From positions 1 to 21,853 of the forward strand of contig JAUVKB010000011.1 in assembly GCA_030596405.1 (NCBI GenBank): a stretch of 21,853 nt of DNA, read 5' to 3'. The translations under genes and the position numbers were made by a program. The notes under the pieces are model-generated. The model had not been told where the DNA came from. It did no database searches and worked only from the letters and a program-made list of their open reading frames with translations. Positions within the stretch are counted from its first letter, which is position 1, and every line of letters begins with the position of its first letter. Of the stretch, positions 15,080 to 21,853 are shown one piece after another. This DNA comes from Deltaproteobacteria bacterium. GTDB taxonomy: Bacteria; Desulfobacterota; Desulfobacteria; Desulfobacterales; JAUVKB01.

Positions 15080-16138
15080 TTAAACAAGCGGGGAAGGGAA
15101 AAATATTTTTGTGTATAAAGCCAAAGCATATCTATCCGTCATACTGGCGATCAGATCGCAAACAACTCTCTCAATCGGCTGGGCAGTAAAATCATCATAT
15201 GCCTCCATCTCCATATCCACAAATATTTCACCAAGGGATTCTTTGTTATTTAACAGGTAAATGTAAAGTTCAGACAAAATCTTTTTGGCTTTTACAAATT
15301 CTTTATGCACCTCGTATGAACGATAAACATTTTCATAGAGAAATTCTCTTAAAGTTGTCAGGGCGGCATATACTTTATCACTAAAACGCAGGCTCAGCTT
15401 GTCTTGGCAAACTTTGCTCGAGAATATGACATCTTTGATCAAAGTTGTCGCACGTTCCGAATGCGAACGTCCGATAACAGACAGGCATGAATCAGGCACC
15501 TGATTCATGCTTATCACACCGCTGCGTACGGCATCGTCTAAATCATGGTTTACGTAGGCCATAATATCGGCAATCCGCACTAATCTTCCTTCAACCGTGT
15601 ATGCCAGCTCATCGGAATTATCGGGAATAATCCGGCCGATCCCCTTTGAATGTTTCAAAATCCCGTCACGAACCTCATGGGTAAGGTTAAGCCCCCTGCC
15701 CTTATTTTCCAGCACATCAATAACACGCAGGCTCTGTTCACTATGTGAAAAATCCTGTGAAAATATTTCCTTGAGAATGACTTCACCACCATGCCCAAAC
15801 GGTGTATGACCCAGATCATGCCCAAGAGCAATAGCTTCGGTCAAATCCTCGTTCAGACGCATAGCCCGTGCGATCGTTCTGGCTATTTCCGCTACTTCCA
15901 AAGTATGGGTAAGGCGGGTTCTGTAGTGATCACCCAAAGGAGACAGAAAAACCTGTGTTTTATGCTTTAACCTGCGAAAAGCATTGGAATAGACAATTCT
16001 GTCCCTGTCACGCTGAAAAACCGTGCGTATCGGGCAGTCATCTTCCTTTTTCATGCGTCCCTTTGACTGAGAGCTTAAACAGCCAAAAGGAGACATAAAG
16101 CTTTTTTCACGTTCCTCGAAATCTTCCCGGACAGACAT
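15080..16138 (-). CDS. dgt: Deoxyguanosinetriphosphate triphosphohydrolase-like protein (HD domain)
   Basis: HD-domain dNTP triphosphohydrolase of the dGTPase type: hydrolyses a deoxynucleoside triphosphate to the nucleoside and triphosphate, in dNTP pool control. The family N-terminus is recognisable (SPFGCLSSQSKGR, then RTVFQRDRDRIVYSNAFRRLKHKTQVF, split about 16-64). Metal-binding residues are H78, H107-D108 (LGHDLGHTPFGHGGE) and D191 (RIADIMAYVNHDLDDA). At 352 residues it is in the size range of the shorter dGTPase-like enzymes. I see no Shine-Dalgarno before the ATG, so the start rests on family alignment. It follows ahcY by 65 nt and leads the two minus-strand YkgJ-type genes. Confidence 0.92.
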   Translation of the reverse strand: MSVREDFEEREKSFMSPFGCLSSQSKGRMKKEDDCPIRTVFQRDRDRIVYSNAFRRLKHKTQVFLSPLGDHYRTRLTHTLEVAEIARTIARAMRLNEDLTEAIALGHDLGHTPFGHGGEVILKEIFSQDFSHSEQSLRVIDVLENKGRGLNLTHEVRDGILKHSKGIGRIIPDNSDELAYTVEGRLVRIADIMAYVNHDLDDAVRSGVISMNQVPDSCLSVIGRSHSERATTLIKDVIFSSKVCQDKLSLRFSDKVYAALTTLREFLYENVYRSYEVHKEFVKAKKILSELYIYLLNNKESLGEIFVDMEMEAYDDFTAQPIERVVCDLIASMTDRYALALYTKIFFPSPLV

Positions 16139-16203
16139 AGTTATTTTAATATTTTAACCCTAAACTAAAAAATCGGGTTCAACGCTTTTTGTGCAAACAC
16201 CCA

Positions 16204-17460
16204 TCAAGTCCCGATATCCCAGGATTCCAGATATTTTTTCTGCTCAGCGGTAAGCGTATCGATAGCAACACCCATGGCCGCCAGTTTTTCTTCGGAAATT
16301 TTCAGGTCAATTTCTTCGGGCACGGGGTATACGGTATTTTCAAGGGGTATCTCATTTTTTATCATATATTCGATACTAAGGGCCTGATTGGCAAAACTCA
16401 TGTCCATAACACTTGACGGATGACCTTCGGCCGCGGCAAGATTGATCAACCTCCCTTCGCCAAGCACATTGATCCGTCTTCCGTTTTCAATGACATGCTC
16501 TTCCACAAAAGGCCTTATAACCCTTGATGATTTTGTAATGCTTTTAAGCCCTTTAAGATCCAGTTCAACGTTAAAATGACCGGAATTGGATACTATAACG
16601 CCGTCTTTCATTTCCTGGAAATGCTCCTTACTTATCACGTTGATGTTGCCGGTTACCGTGCAGAAAATATCCCCTGTTCTTGCTGCTTCCATAATCGGCA
16701 TAACAGTAAAACCATCCATAACCGCTTCAAGCGCCGCAACGGAATCGACCTCGGTTACAATAACATTTCCTCCCATTCCGCGGGCTCTCATGGCAAGACC
16801 CCTGCCGCACCACCCATAACCGCAAACCACAAAACTGCTTCCCGCAATTAACCGGTTTGTTGCGCGAATGATTCCATCGATGGTGCTTTGGCCTGTGCCG
16901 TACCGGTTGTCAAACAGATGTTTTGTGCGGGCATCATTTACCGCTATGATCGGGTATTTTAAAACACCGTCTGCCGCCATGCTTTTGAGCCGGATAATCC
17001 CTGTAGTGGTTTCCTCCGTACCTCCTGATACGCCGCTGATGAGTTCTGATCGTTCAGCATGAAGCGTTGAAACAAGGTCGGCTCCATCATCCATTGTATA
17101 TAAAGGTTTTGCATCCAAAACTGAATTCAAATGTTTGTAATAGGTATCGTTATCCTCCCCCTTGATGGCAAAAACAGGGATCTGATCGTTTTCAACAAGG
17201 GATGCCGCCACATCGTCCTGGGTGCTAAGCGGGTTTGAGGCACAAAGAAAAACTTCAGCTCCGCCGGCTTTTAAAGTCTGCATTAAGGAGGCGGTTTCAG
17301 TTGTGACATGAAGACATGCGGAAAGACGTGCCCCTTTTAAGGGTTTTTCTCTTTCAAACCTTTCTTTGATGCGGTTTAAAACATTCATGGTCTGATTGGC
17401 CCATTCGATACGTAATGCGCCTTCGGCTGCAAGTTTGATATCCTTAACGTCAAAATCCAT
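16204..17460 (-). CDS. ahcY: Adenosylhomocysteinase (S-adenosylhomocysteine hydrolase)
   Basis: NAD-dependent enzyme converting S-adenosylhomocysteine reversibly to homocysteine + adenosine, which clears the product of methylation reactions. The 418 residues contain the NAD-binding GYGWCGRG (214-221). Substrate residues matching the known enzyme are H51 (HVTTET), D125 (MDDGAD), E150 (EETTTG), K180 and D184 (NDARTKHLFDN). It ends in a form like the archaeal/Thermotoga proteins (about 418 aa), without the insertion of the longer bacterial form. Ribosome site AAGGAG precedes the ATG. It is 45 nt downstream of metK in the same direction, so it is probably co-transcribed with it. Confidence 0.96.
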   Translation of the reverse strand: MDFDVKDIKLAAEGALRIEWANQTMNVLNRIKERFEREKPLKGARLSACLHVTTETASLMQTLKAGGAEVFLCASNPLSTQDDVAASLVENDQIPVFAIKGEDNDTYYKHLNSVLDAKPLYTMDDGADLVSTLHAERSELISGVSGGTEETTTGIIRLKSMAADGVLKYPIIAVNDARTKHLFDNRYGTGQSTIDGIIRATNRLIAGSSFVVCGYGWCGRGLAMRARGMGGNVIVTEVDSVAALEAVMDGFTVMPIMEAARTGDIFCTVTGNINVISKEHFQEMKDGVIVSNSGHFNVELDLKGLKSITKSSRVIRPFVEEHVIENGRRINVLGEGRLINLAAAEGHPSSVMDMSFANQALSIEYMIKNEIPLENTVYPVPEEIDLKISEEKLAAMGVAIDTLTAEQKKYLESWDIGT

Positions 17461-17505
17461 TATTTATTATCTCCTTATTCATAAGATACGGTATTAATTT
17501 AACTA

Positions 17506-18675
17506 TTATAATCCGGCTTTTTCCCTGATAATTCCTGCCATATCGGTTTTTTCCCATGTAAACTCAGGTTCAACACGTCCAAAGTGCCCATAAGCCGCGG
17601 TATTCTTATAAATGGGCCTCAAAAGGTCAAGATATTCAATGATTGCGGCAGGCCTGAAATCAAAAATCTCATCAACTATTTTTAAAACCCTTTCTTTGGG
17701 CGCCTTGCCGGTTCCCATAAAGTCGATCATTACGGAAACAGGTTTTGCCACGCCTATGGCATAGGCCAACTGTACTTCACATTTTTTCGAAACACCGGCC
17801 GCAACAATATTTTTGGCAACGTGCCTGGCCATATAAGAAGCGCTGCGATCCACCTTGGAAGGATCTTTTCCGGAAAAACATCCGCCCCCATGACTTCCCT
17901 GCCCCCCATAAGTGTCAACAATAATCTTCCGGCCTGTCATGCCGCAATCTCCCATCGGACCTCCGATGACAAATTTTCCTGTTGCGTTTACCAGATAACG
18001 GGTGTCACCGTCTGTCATCTCCTTTGGGATAACTTTTTTAATAACTTCTTCGATGATTTCTTCTTTCAACTCTTCATGGGCTATATCCGGCTTGTGTTGC
18101 GCGGCAATGACAACCGTATCGACACGTAAAGGACTACCGTTTTCATATTCTACCGTTACCTGGGTTTTACCGTCAGGCCTGAGAAAATCAAGTGAACCGT
18201 TCTTTCTGACTTTGGCAAGACGTCTGCTTAACTTATGAGCAAACATTATAGGCATGGGCATAAGTTCAGGTGTCTCATCTGTGGCATAACCGAACATAAG
18301 CCCCTGATCTCCGGCGCCCTGTTCCTTGAAAAGCCCTTCATCCGTGTTTACTCCCTGGGCAATATCGAGCGATTGATGGTCGATGCTGGTCAGTACCGAA
18401 CAGGTCTGCCAGTCAAAACCCATCTGGGATGAATGGTACCCTATTTCACGTATGGTTTCCCGAACAACCCCAGGCATATCAACGTAACAACTGGTGGAAA
18501 TTTCTCCGGCAATAACTGCCAGCCCGGTCGTTACAAGCGTCTCACATGCTACTCTGCAATTTTTATCTTCCCTGATAATCGCATCGAGAATGGAATCTGA
18601 AATAGTGTCAGCCACTTTATCAGGATGCCCTTCAGTAACGGATTCAGATGTGAAAAAAAATCTCTCCTTACTCAT
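17506..18675 (-). CDS. metK: S-adenosylmethionine synthetase
   Basis: Makes S-adenosylmethionine from methionine and ATP. At 389 residues it is family length. Motifs are GHPDKVAD (H17, D19), GAGDQG (120-125, the methionine/ATP loop) and GGGCFSGKDPSKVDRS (about 263-278). The last of these often reads GGGAFSGKDP; here a cysteine (C266) takes the alanine place. AGGAG precedes the ATG. The gene lies between panC (82 nt upstream) and ahcY (45 nt downstream), which fits a SAM-cycle operon. No SAM riboswitch was seen in its short leader, which instead carries three tandem TTCCCGGT-type repeats. Confidence 0.97.
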   Translation of the reverse strand: MSKERFFFTSESVTEGHPDKVADTISDSILDAIIREDKNCRVACETLVTTGLAVIAGEISTSCYVDMPGVVRETIREIGYHSSQMGFDWQTCSVLTSIDHQSLDIAQGVNTDEGLFKEQGAGDQGLMFGYATDETPELMPMPIMFAHKLSRRLAKVRKNGSLDFLRPDGKTQVTVEYENGSPLRVDTVVIAAQHKPDIAHEELKEEIIEEVIKKVIPKEMTDGDTRYLVNATGKFVIGGPMGDCGMTGRKIIVDTYGGQGSHGGGCFSGKDPSKVDRSASYMARHVAKNIVAAGVSKKCEVQLAYAIGVAKPVSVMIDFMGTGKAPKERVLKIVDEIFDFRPAAIIEYLDLLRPIYKNTAAYGHFGRVEPEFTWEKTDMAGIIREKAGL

Positions 18676-18695
18676 AAAATCTCTCCTTTGCTTTT

Positions 18696-18733
18696 TTCCC
18701 GGTCATATTCCCGGTATATTCCCGGTCATATTC
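18696..18733. repeat. Three tandem 11-12-bp repeats in the metK leader
   Basis: Units TTCCCGGTCATA (18696-18707), TTCCCGGTATA (18708-18718) and TTCCCGGTCATA (18719-18730) lie end to end, followed by a partial TTC. They sit in the 82-nt gap between panC and metK, 21 to 58 nt upstream of the metK start (minus strand). They could be an operator array, or simple slippage; the sequence does not decide. Confidence 0.75.
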
Positions 18734-18757
18734 AAAGAGAAAAAATGTCTGTTTTTT

Positions 18758-19612
18758 TTACGACCGCAGCCTCATATTATCAATCAGCCGGGTTTTACCT
18801 ATTTTAACGGCAAGCGCCATCTGCGCCGGCCTGTCAATCGTCTTCATATCGACAAGTGTCTCAGGATCGAAAATTGAAATGTAATCTATTACCGTTTCCG
18901 GACAGGACTCTATTATCCTGGATGCAGCGCCGATGATTTTTGACGCGTCATTTGTCCTGTCCTTAAGCAAGGTTTGCGCCGTTTTTAATGACTTAAAAAG
19001 AGACCTCGCATAATCACGCTCTTTATCCGTTAAATAACTGTTTCGCGAACTCATGGCAAGACCGTCCGGTTCTCTAAACGTCGGGACATCGACAATTTCG
19101 ATGTCAAAATTCATATCTTTAACCATCCGGCGTATAACAACCACTTGCTGGTAATCCTTCTGACCGAATATTGCAATATCGGGTTTGACAATATTAAACA
19201 GTTTTGAAACAACAGTCGCAACGCCTCTGAAAAAAACCGGCCTTGAAATCCCGCAAAGATGTTTTGGAAGTTCTTCAAGATTTATATAGGTTTGAAATCC
19301 ATCGGGATAAAGTTCTTTTTCATCAGGAACAAAAATTACGTCCGCACCCTCTTTTGCCGCAAGGCCGATATCCCTCTCAAAAGCTCTTGGATATGATTCA
19401 AAATCTTCTCCCGGAGCAAATTGGGCCGGGTTTACAAAGATACTTACTACCAGATCATCTCCAATCTTTCGCCCTTTTCTCATCAATGACAGGTGGCCTT
19501 CATGAAAAAAGCCCATGGTCGGCACAAGGACTATGGTTTTACCGGAAAGTCGCGATCGATCCGAGTGTTTTTGCATCTCTTTAACTGTTTTAATGATTTC
19601 GACGGCTATCAC
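18758..19612 (-). CDS. panC: Pantothenate synthetase
   Basis: Joins pantoate and beta-alanine with ATP to make pantothenate, the last step of vitamin B5 synthesis. At 284 residues it is family length. Motifs are PTMGFFHEGH (31-40, the nucleotidyltransferase HIGH-type site), FGQKDYQQ (149-156) and EPDGLAMSSRN (181-191). The start is GTG at 19612: the N-terminus MIAVEIIKTVKEM is family-typical, while the next ATG is 12 codons in. The AGGGG just before the GTG is closer than usual. Two 15-bp direct repeats lie immediately upstream. It is the first gene of the likely panC-metK-ahcY set. Confidence 0.95.
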   Translation of the reverse strand: MIAVEIIKTVKEMQKHSDRSRLSGKTIVLVPTMGFFHEGHLSLMRKGRKIGDDLVVSIFVNPAQFAPGEDFESYPRAFERDIGLAAKEGADVIFVPDEKELYPDGFQTYINLEELPKHLCGISRPVFFRGVATVVSKLFNIVKPDIAIFGQKDYQQVVVIRRMVKDMNFDIEIVDVPTFREPDGLAMSSRNSYLTDKERDYARSLFKSLKTAQTLLKDRTNDASKIIGAASRIIESCPETVIDYISIFDPETLVDMKTIDRPAQMALAVKIGKTRLIDNMRLRS

Positions 19613-19616
19613 CCCT

Positions 19617-19646
19617 GTTTATGTCTGCTTAGTTTATGTCTGCTTA
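19617..19646. repeat. 15-bp tandem duplication upstream of panC
   Basis: GTTTATGTCTGCTTA occurs twice without a gap (19617-19631 and 19632-19646), exact in both copies, directly before the panC GTG start on the minus strand. It lies in the leader if transcription starts near the predicted promoter at 19670-19698. It may be recent slippage or a regulatory pair; no motif known to me matches. Confidence 0.8.
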
Positions 19647-19669
19647 AAAAATACAAAAAAGAGCGAGAT

Positions 19670-19698
19670 TATCTAAAACAACAAAATATAAATGTCAA
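19670..19698 (-). promoter_or_regulatory. Possible promoter of panC-metK-ahcY
   Basis: On the minus strand TTGACA (19698-19693) is a perfect -35. The -10 is ambiguous: TAGATA with a 17-nt spacer, or GATAAT with a 19-nt spacer. It lies 60-90 nt before the panC start, within the 172-nt gap after the trmN6-like gene. Confidence 0.4.
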
Positions 19699-19784
19699 CT
19701 CAAGACCCTGAAAAAAGCAGTGCAGACACATTCAGATCACCTTGCCCTTTTCCGTCGGTCAGCTCACGTTGAACCGAACCGTTT

Positions 19785-20510
19785 CTATGGCAAAAACATC
19801 TTTTCTACTTCATCCGTGTACGAGCCGCCATCGCGGTAAATAATCAAAGGAGGATCGACTTTTATGCCGGGCCGCCCCCCCTTGATACCTTCCAGCAAGA
19901 CCATCTTCGCCTCTTTATTTGCAAACGAATGGATCATTCGGGTAAATTTAGGTTCAATGCCCGAAGCCCGCATTTGCGTGACAATATCTATTAAACGCTC
20001 CGCCGGATAAATAACGACAAACCTTCCTGAAACACGCAACATCCGTTTTGCGGTTTCAACAACATCAAAAAGGGTGGCTTTGATTTCGTGTCTTGCCATC
20101 GCCTTCTGCCGATCAGGATTGATCCTGCCTGATTTAACTTTTCGGTAAGGCGGGTTACTTATAGCTATATCGATCGGGCCGGGAATTATATCATTTGTCA
20201 AAATTTTCATATCCATGCAGAAAATTGAAATCTGTTTTCCCATGCGGTTTTCTTCTATGTTTATTGCGGAAATATCGGCAAGATCTTGTTGCGCTTCAAT
20301 CCCATAAACCTTTGTTTCAGGATTACGATATGCCAGTATTAAAGGGATAATACCGCATCCGGTACCAAGATCAATCACAGTATCTTTGGGCCGGGGCCGC
20401 GCATAAAAGGCCAATAAGACAGCATCAACAGAAAAACGGTATCCAAAGCGATTCTGCTTGATCCTGATGCGGCCGTTAAAAAAAGCGTCTTCTGTAAGTT
20501 CATCCTTCAT
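19785..20510 (-). CDS. trmN6: tRNA1(Val) (adenine37-N6)-methyltransferase-like protein
   Basis: A Rossmann-fold SAM-dependent N6-adenine methyltransferase of 241 residues. The SAM site is DLGTGCG (47-53), the acidic loop IEAQQD is at 71-76, and the target-base motif NPPY (119-122) is typical of adenine-N6 methyltransferases. The N-terminal KQNRFGYRFSVDAVLLA and the text after NPPY match the YfiC/TrmN6 type, which modifies A37 of tRNA1(Val). Substrate in this organism is inferred from the family. The start overlaps the stop of the upstream DUF721 gene (ATGA, 20510-20507), suggesting translational coupling. SAM supplied by the nearby metK would be its methyl donor. Confidence 0.87.
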   Translation of the reverse strand: MKDELTEDAFFNGRIRIKQNRFGYRFSVDAVLLAFYARPRPKDTVIDLGTGCGIIPLILAYRNPETKVYGIEAQQDLADISAINIEENRMGKQISIFCMDMKILTNDIIPGPIDIAISNPPYRKVKSGRINPDRQKAMARHEIKATLFDVVETAKRMLRVSGRFVVIYPAERLIDIVTQMRASGIEPKFTRMIHSFANKEAKMVLLEGIKGGRPGIKVDPPLIIYRDGGSYTDEVEKMFLP

Positions 20511-20824
20511 ACCCGCCCGATTTTAAATTTTATCTCCTCAACTGTATCTTCTCCAAGAGCATAGTTGATTTTATTAATTATATCTTTTTTTGAAAATTGA
20601 AGCTGATGCATCCAGATAGAACTTGAAACATTTATCACGATGCGTTTCCCCTTAAATGCCGCAGGCCTGGCATTTTTCGCCACATCTTTTTCTACAATGT
20701 GTTCCCACAGATTCCGTATTTGCGCCAATTTGTCACCAGCTTCATATCGATATTCCTTCAGCACCTTGTTTATGACGCTTCCGATATGTGAAAATTCCCC
20801 ATTTTTTTTTCGATTTGTATACAT
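20507..20824 (-). CDS. DUF721 family protein, DciA-like
   Basis: A small 105-residue protein with the DUF721 pattern: W40 in LWEHIVEKDVAKNARP (39-54), VINVSSSIWMHQL (63-75) with W71, then a helix and NYALGEDTVEEIKFKIG. In many bacteria DciA loads the replicative helicase DnaB, although DUF721 as a whole is broader and this copy is short. No clear Shine-Dalgarno precedes the ATG. It overlaps the trmN6-like gene by four bases. The gene is divergent from hflK across a 256-nt gap. Family confident, role in helicase loading only likely. Confidence 0.8.
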   Translation of the reverse strand: MYTNRKKNGEFSHIGSVINKVLKEYRYEAGDKLAQIRNLWEHIVEKDVAKNARPAAFKGKRIVINVSSSIWMHQLQFSKKDIINKINYALGEDTVEEIKFKIGRV

Positions 20825-20911
20825 ATTTTATTTAGTTTATATCAAAACGGTTAAATCATCAACACGATTTTAAAAAACATCGGAATGTTTCTGCACCGAG
20901 TTGCTTTTTGC

Positions 20912-20940
20912 TTGACTTAAAAAATTATGTATCTTAAATA
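20912..20940 (+). promoter_or_regulatory. Predicted hflK promoter
   Basis: TTGACT (20912-20917), 17 nt, TAAATA (20935-20940) would start transcription near 20947 and leave a leader of about 130 nt. It is the best sigma70-type match in the 20825-21080 gap. The rest of that AT-rich gap shows no gene or RNA structure that I can recognise. Confidence 0.5.
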
Positions 20941-21080
20941 AAAAAAGCTTTTGGATAGATTTGTCACTTCCTAACGTTTTATTCTGACATAAGACAATAT
21001 TTGGATCAAAACTGATTCACTGTCGATCGATTTTATTTAGCTGGACAAACCAGATAAATTTATTTTACAGGACAATAATT

Positions 21081-21853
21081 ATGAATTGGGACTGGGAAAA
21101 ACTTAAGGCGCAACAACAAAGAAGGGGCGGCGGACCTCCCCCTCAAGTGGATGAATTTGTGAAAAAGATTAAAAACTTTAAACTGCCCGGAGGATTGGGC
21201 GGACCGTTGCTGATTGTTATTATCATCGTTATATTTTTCGGTTCCTCAACCTTTTTTACAGTCGGAGTAGATGAGGTAGGGATTGTCCAGAGGTTTGGAA
21301 AATACATCCGCACCAGTCAGCCGGGTCTTAATTTCAAACTGCCGGCAGGTATCGAAAAGGTAACAAAAGTAAAGGTAAGACGTGTATATAAGGAAGAGTT
21401 CGGTTTCCAGTCTGCCAGAACTGCCCCGACCCGTTTTTCATCCGGCAATGAAAGTATGAATGTGTCTCTTATGCTCACCGGCGATTTGAATGTGGCGCTT
21501 GTGCCCTGGATTGTTCAGTACAAAATAAAAGATCCTTACAACTACCTTTTTAAGGTGAGGAACGTACGTAAACTGCTTTTGGATATGTCCGAAGCCGCCA
21601 TGCGCCTTGTGATCGGCGATAGAAGTATTAATGAAGTAATAAGCAAACGGGAGGAGATAGCTGTTGAAGCAAGACACCTCCTTCAAAAGGAGCTTGACAA
21701 AGCAAATTCGGGAATAGGTATTGTAACCATAGAGATGCAAAAAACCAATGTCCCCGGCCCAGTACAATCGTCGTTTAATGAGGTTAACCAGGCTGTCCAG
21801 GAAAAAGAGAAGATGATTTATCAGGCAAAAGAAGATTATAACAAGGCGATACC
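21081..21853 (+). CDS. hflK: FtsH protease modulator HflK (5' part, cut by the window edge)
   Basis: The first 257 codons are present and the frame is open to the edge. The N-terminus is short and Gly/Pro-rich (RRGGGPPP). One membrane anchor spans about 41-60 (GPLLIVIIIVIFFGSSTFFT), and the SPFH/band-7 domain follows from about 61 (VGVDEVGIVQRFGKY, then TSQPGLNFKLP). With HflC it forms the membrane complex that regulates FtsH proteolysis. AGGA (21069-21072) precedes the ATG by 8 nt. hflC probably follows outside the window. It is divergent from the dciA-like gene. Confidence 0.93.
   Translation, partial: MNWDWEKLKAQQQRRGGGPPPQVDEFVKKIKNFKLPGGLGGPLLIVIIIVIFFGSSTFFTVGVDEVGIVQRFGKYIRTSQPGLNFKLPAGIEKVTKVKVRRVYKEEFGFQSARTAPTRFSSGNESMNVSLMLTGDLNVALVPWIVQYKIKDPYNYLFKVRNVRKLLLDMSEAAMRLVIGDRSINEVISKREEIAVEARHLLQKELDKANSGIGIVTIEMQKTNVPGPVQSSFNEVNQAVQEKEKMIYQAKEDYNKAI

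Noticed and set aside
18696..18733. Tandem repeats as a CRISPR array
   Set aside because: The units are 11-12 bp with no spacers and no cas genes nearby.
18676..18757. SAM or SAH riboswitch before metK or ahcY
   Set aside because: The leaders are only 82 and 45 nt and lack the conserved SAM-I/II or SAH elements; only tandem repeats are present.
21438..21767. 109-codon minus-strand frame near the right edge
   Set aside because: It is antisense to the SPFH domain of hflK, which explains the sequence.

Overview
The window looks like chromosome of a dissimilatory sulfate-reducing bacterium of the Desulfobacterota, most likely Desulfobacterales. The basis is a complete sulfate-activation and APS-reduction gene set (sat, aprBA, qmoABC) beside ordinary bacterial housekeeping genes. 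Genus is not resolved from sequence alone. No tRNA, rRNA, CRISPR array or intact mobile element was seen.

Layout. Positions 1-426 hold a minus-strand cobalamin riboswitch with its own promoter and a downstream intrinsic terminator; the gene it controls lies off the left edge. Positions 427-1968 (minus) encode an unusual protein joining a MerR-like DNA-binding domain, a PAS-like region and a class III nucleotide cyclase. Its upstream region carries several copies of TGTCTAA around a palindromic -10 element. At 2200-2480 lies a 5'-truncated ISAs1/H-repeat transposase remnant, which ends about 20 bp before the sat promoter.

Positions 2497-11800 form the energy-metabolism block. sat (plus) is convergent with aprB-aprA-qmoA-qmoB-qmoC (minus), and the two meet at a shared bidirectional terminator. 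Sat activates sulfate to APS. AprBA reduces APS to sulfite and AMP. The membrane-bound Qmo complex is believed to pass electrons from the quinone pool to AprBA. The sat and aprBA promoters can both be read as TTGACA-N17-TATTAA. A terminator-like hairpin separates the two soluble subunit genes (aprBA) from qmoABC.

Positions 12100-16138 hold three small CxxCxxCC (YkgJ-type) metal-binding proteins, a non-canonical short-chain dehydrogenase and a dGTP triphosphohydrolase-like gene, in two convergent groups. Positions 16204-20824 (minus) hold ahcY, metK and panC, with a trmN6-like tRNA methyltransferase and a dciA-like DUF721 gene upstream; ahcY and metK are two steps of the S-adenosylmethionine cycle. 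The right edge (21081 onward, plus) is the 5' part of hflK.

The least ordinary parts are the cyclase/transcription-factor fusion with its repeat-rich upstream region, the SDR that lacks the catalytic lysine, the trio of YkgJ-type proteins next to aprBA, and the regulatory signals around sat, apr and qmo. All functional statements are from reading motifs in the sequence; no database search was run.
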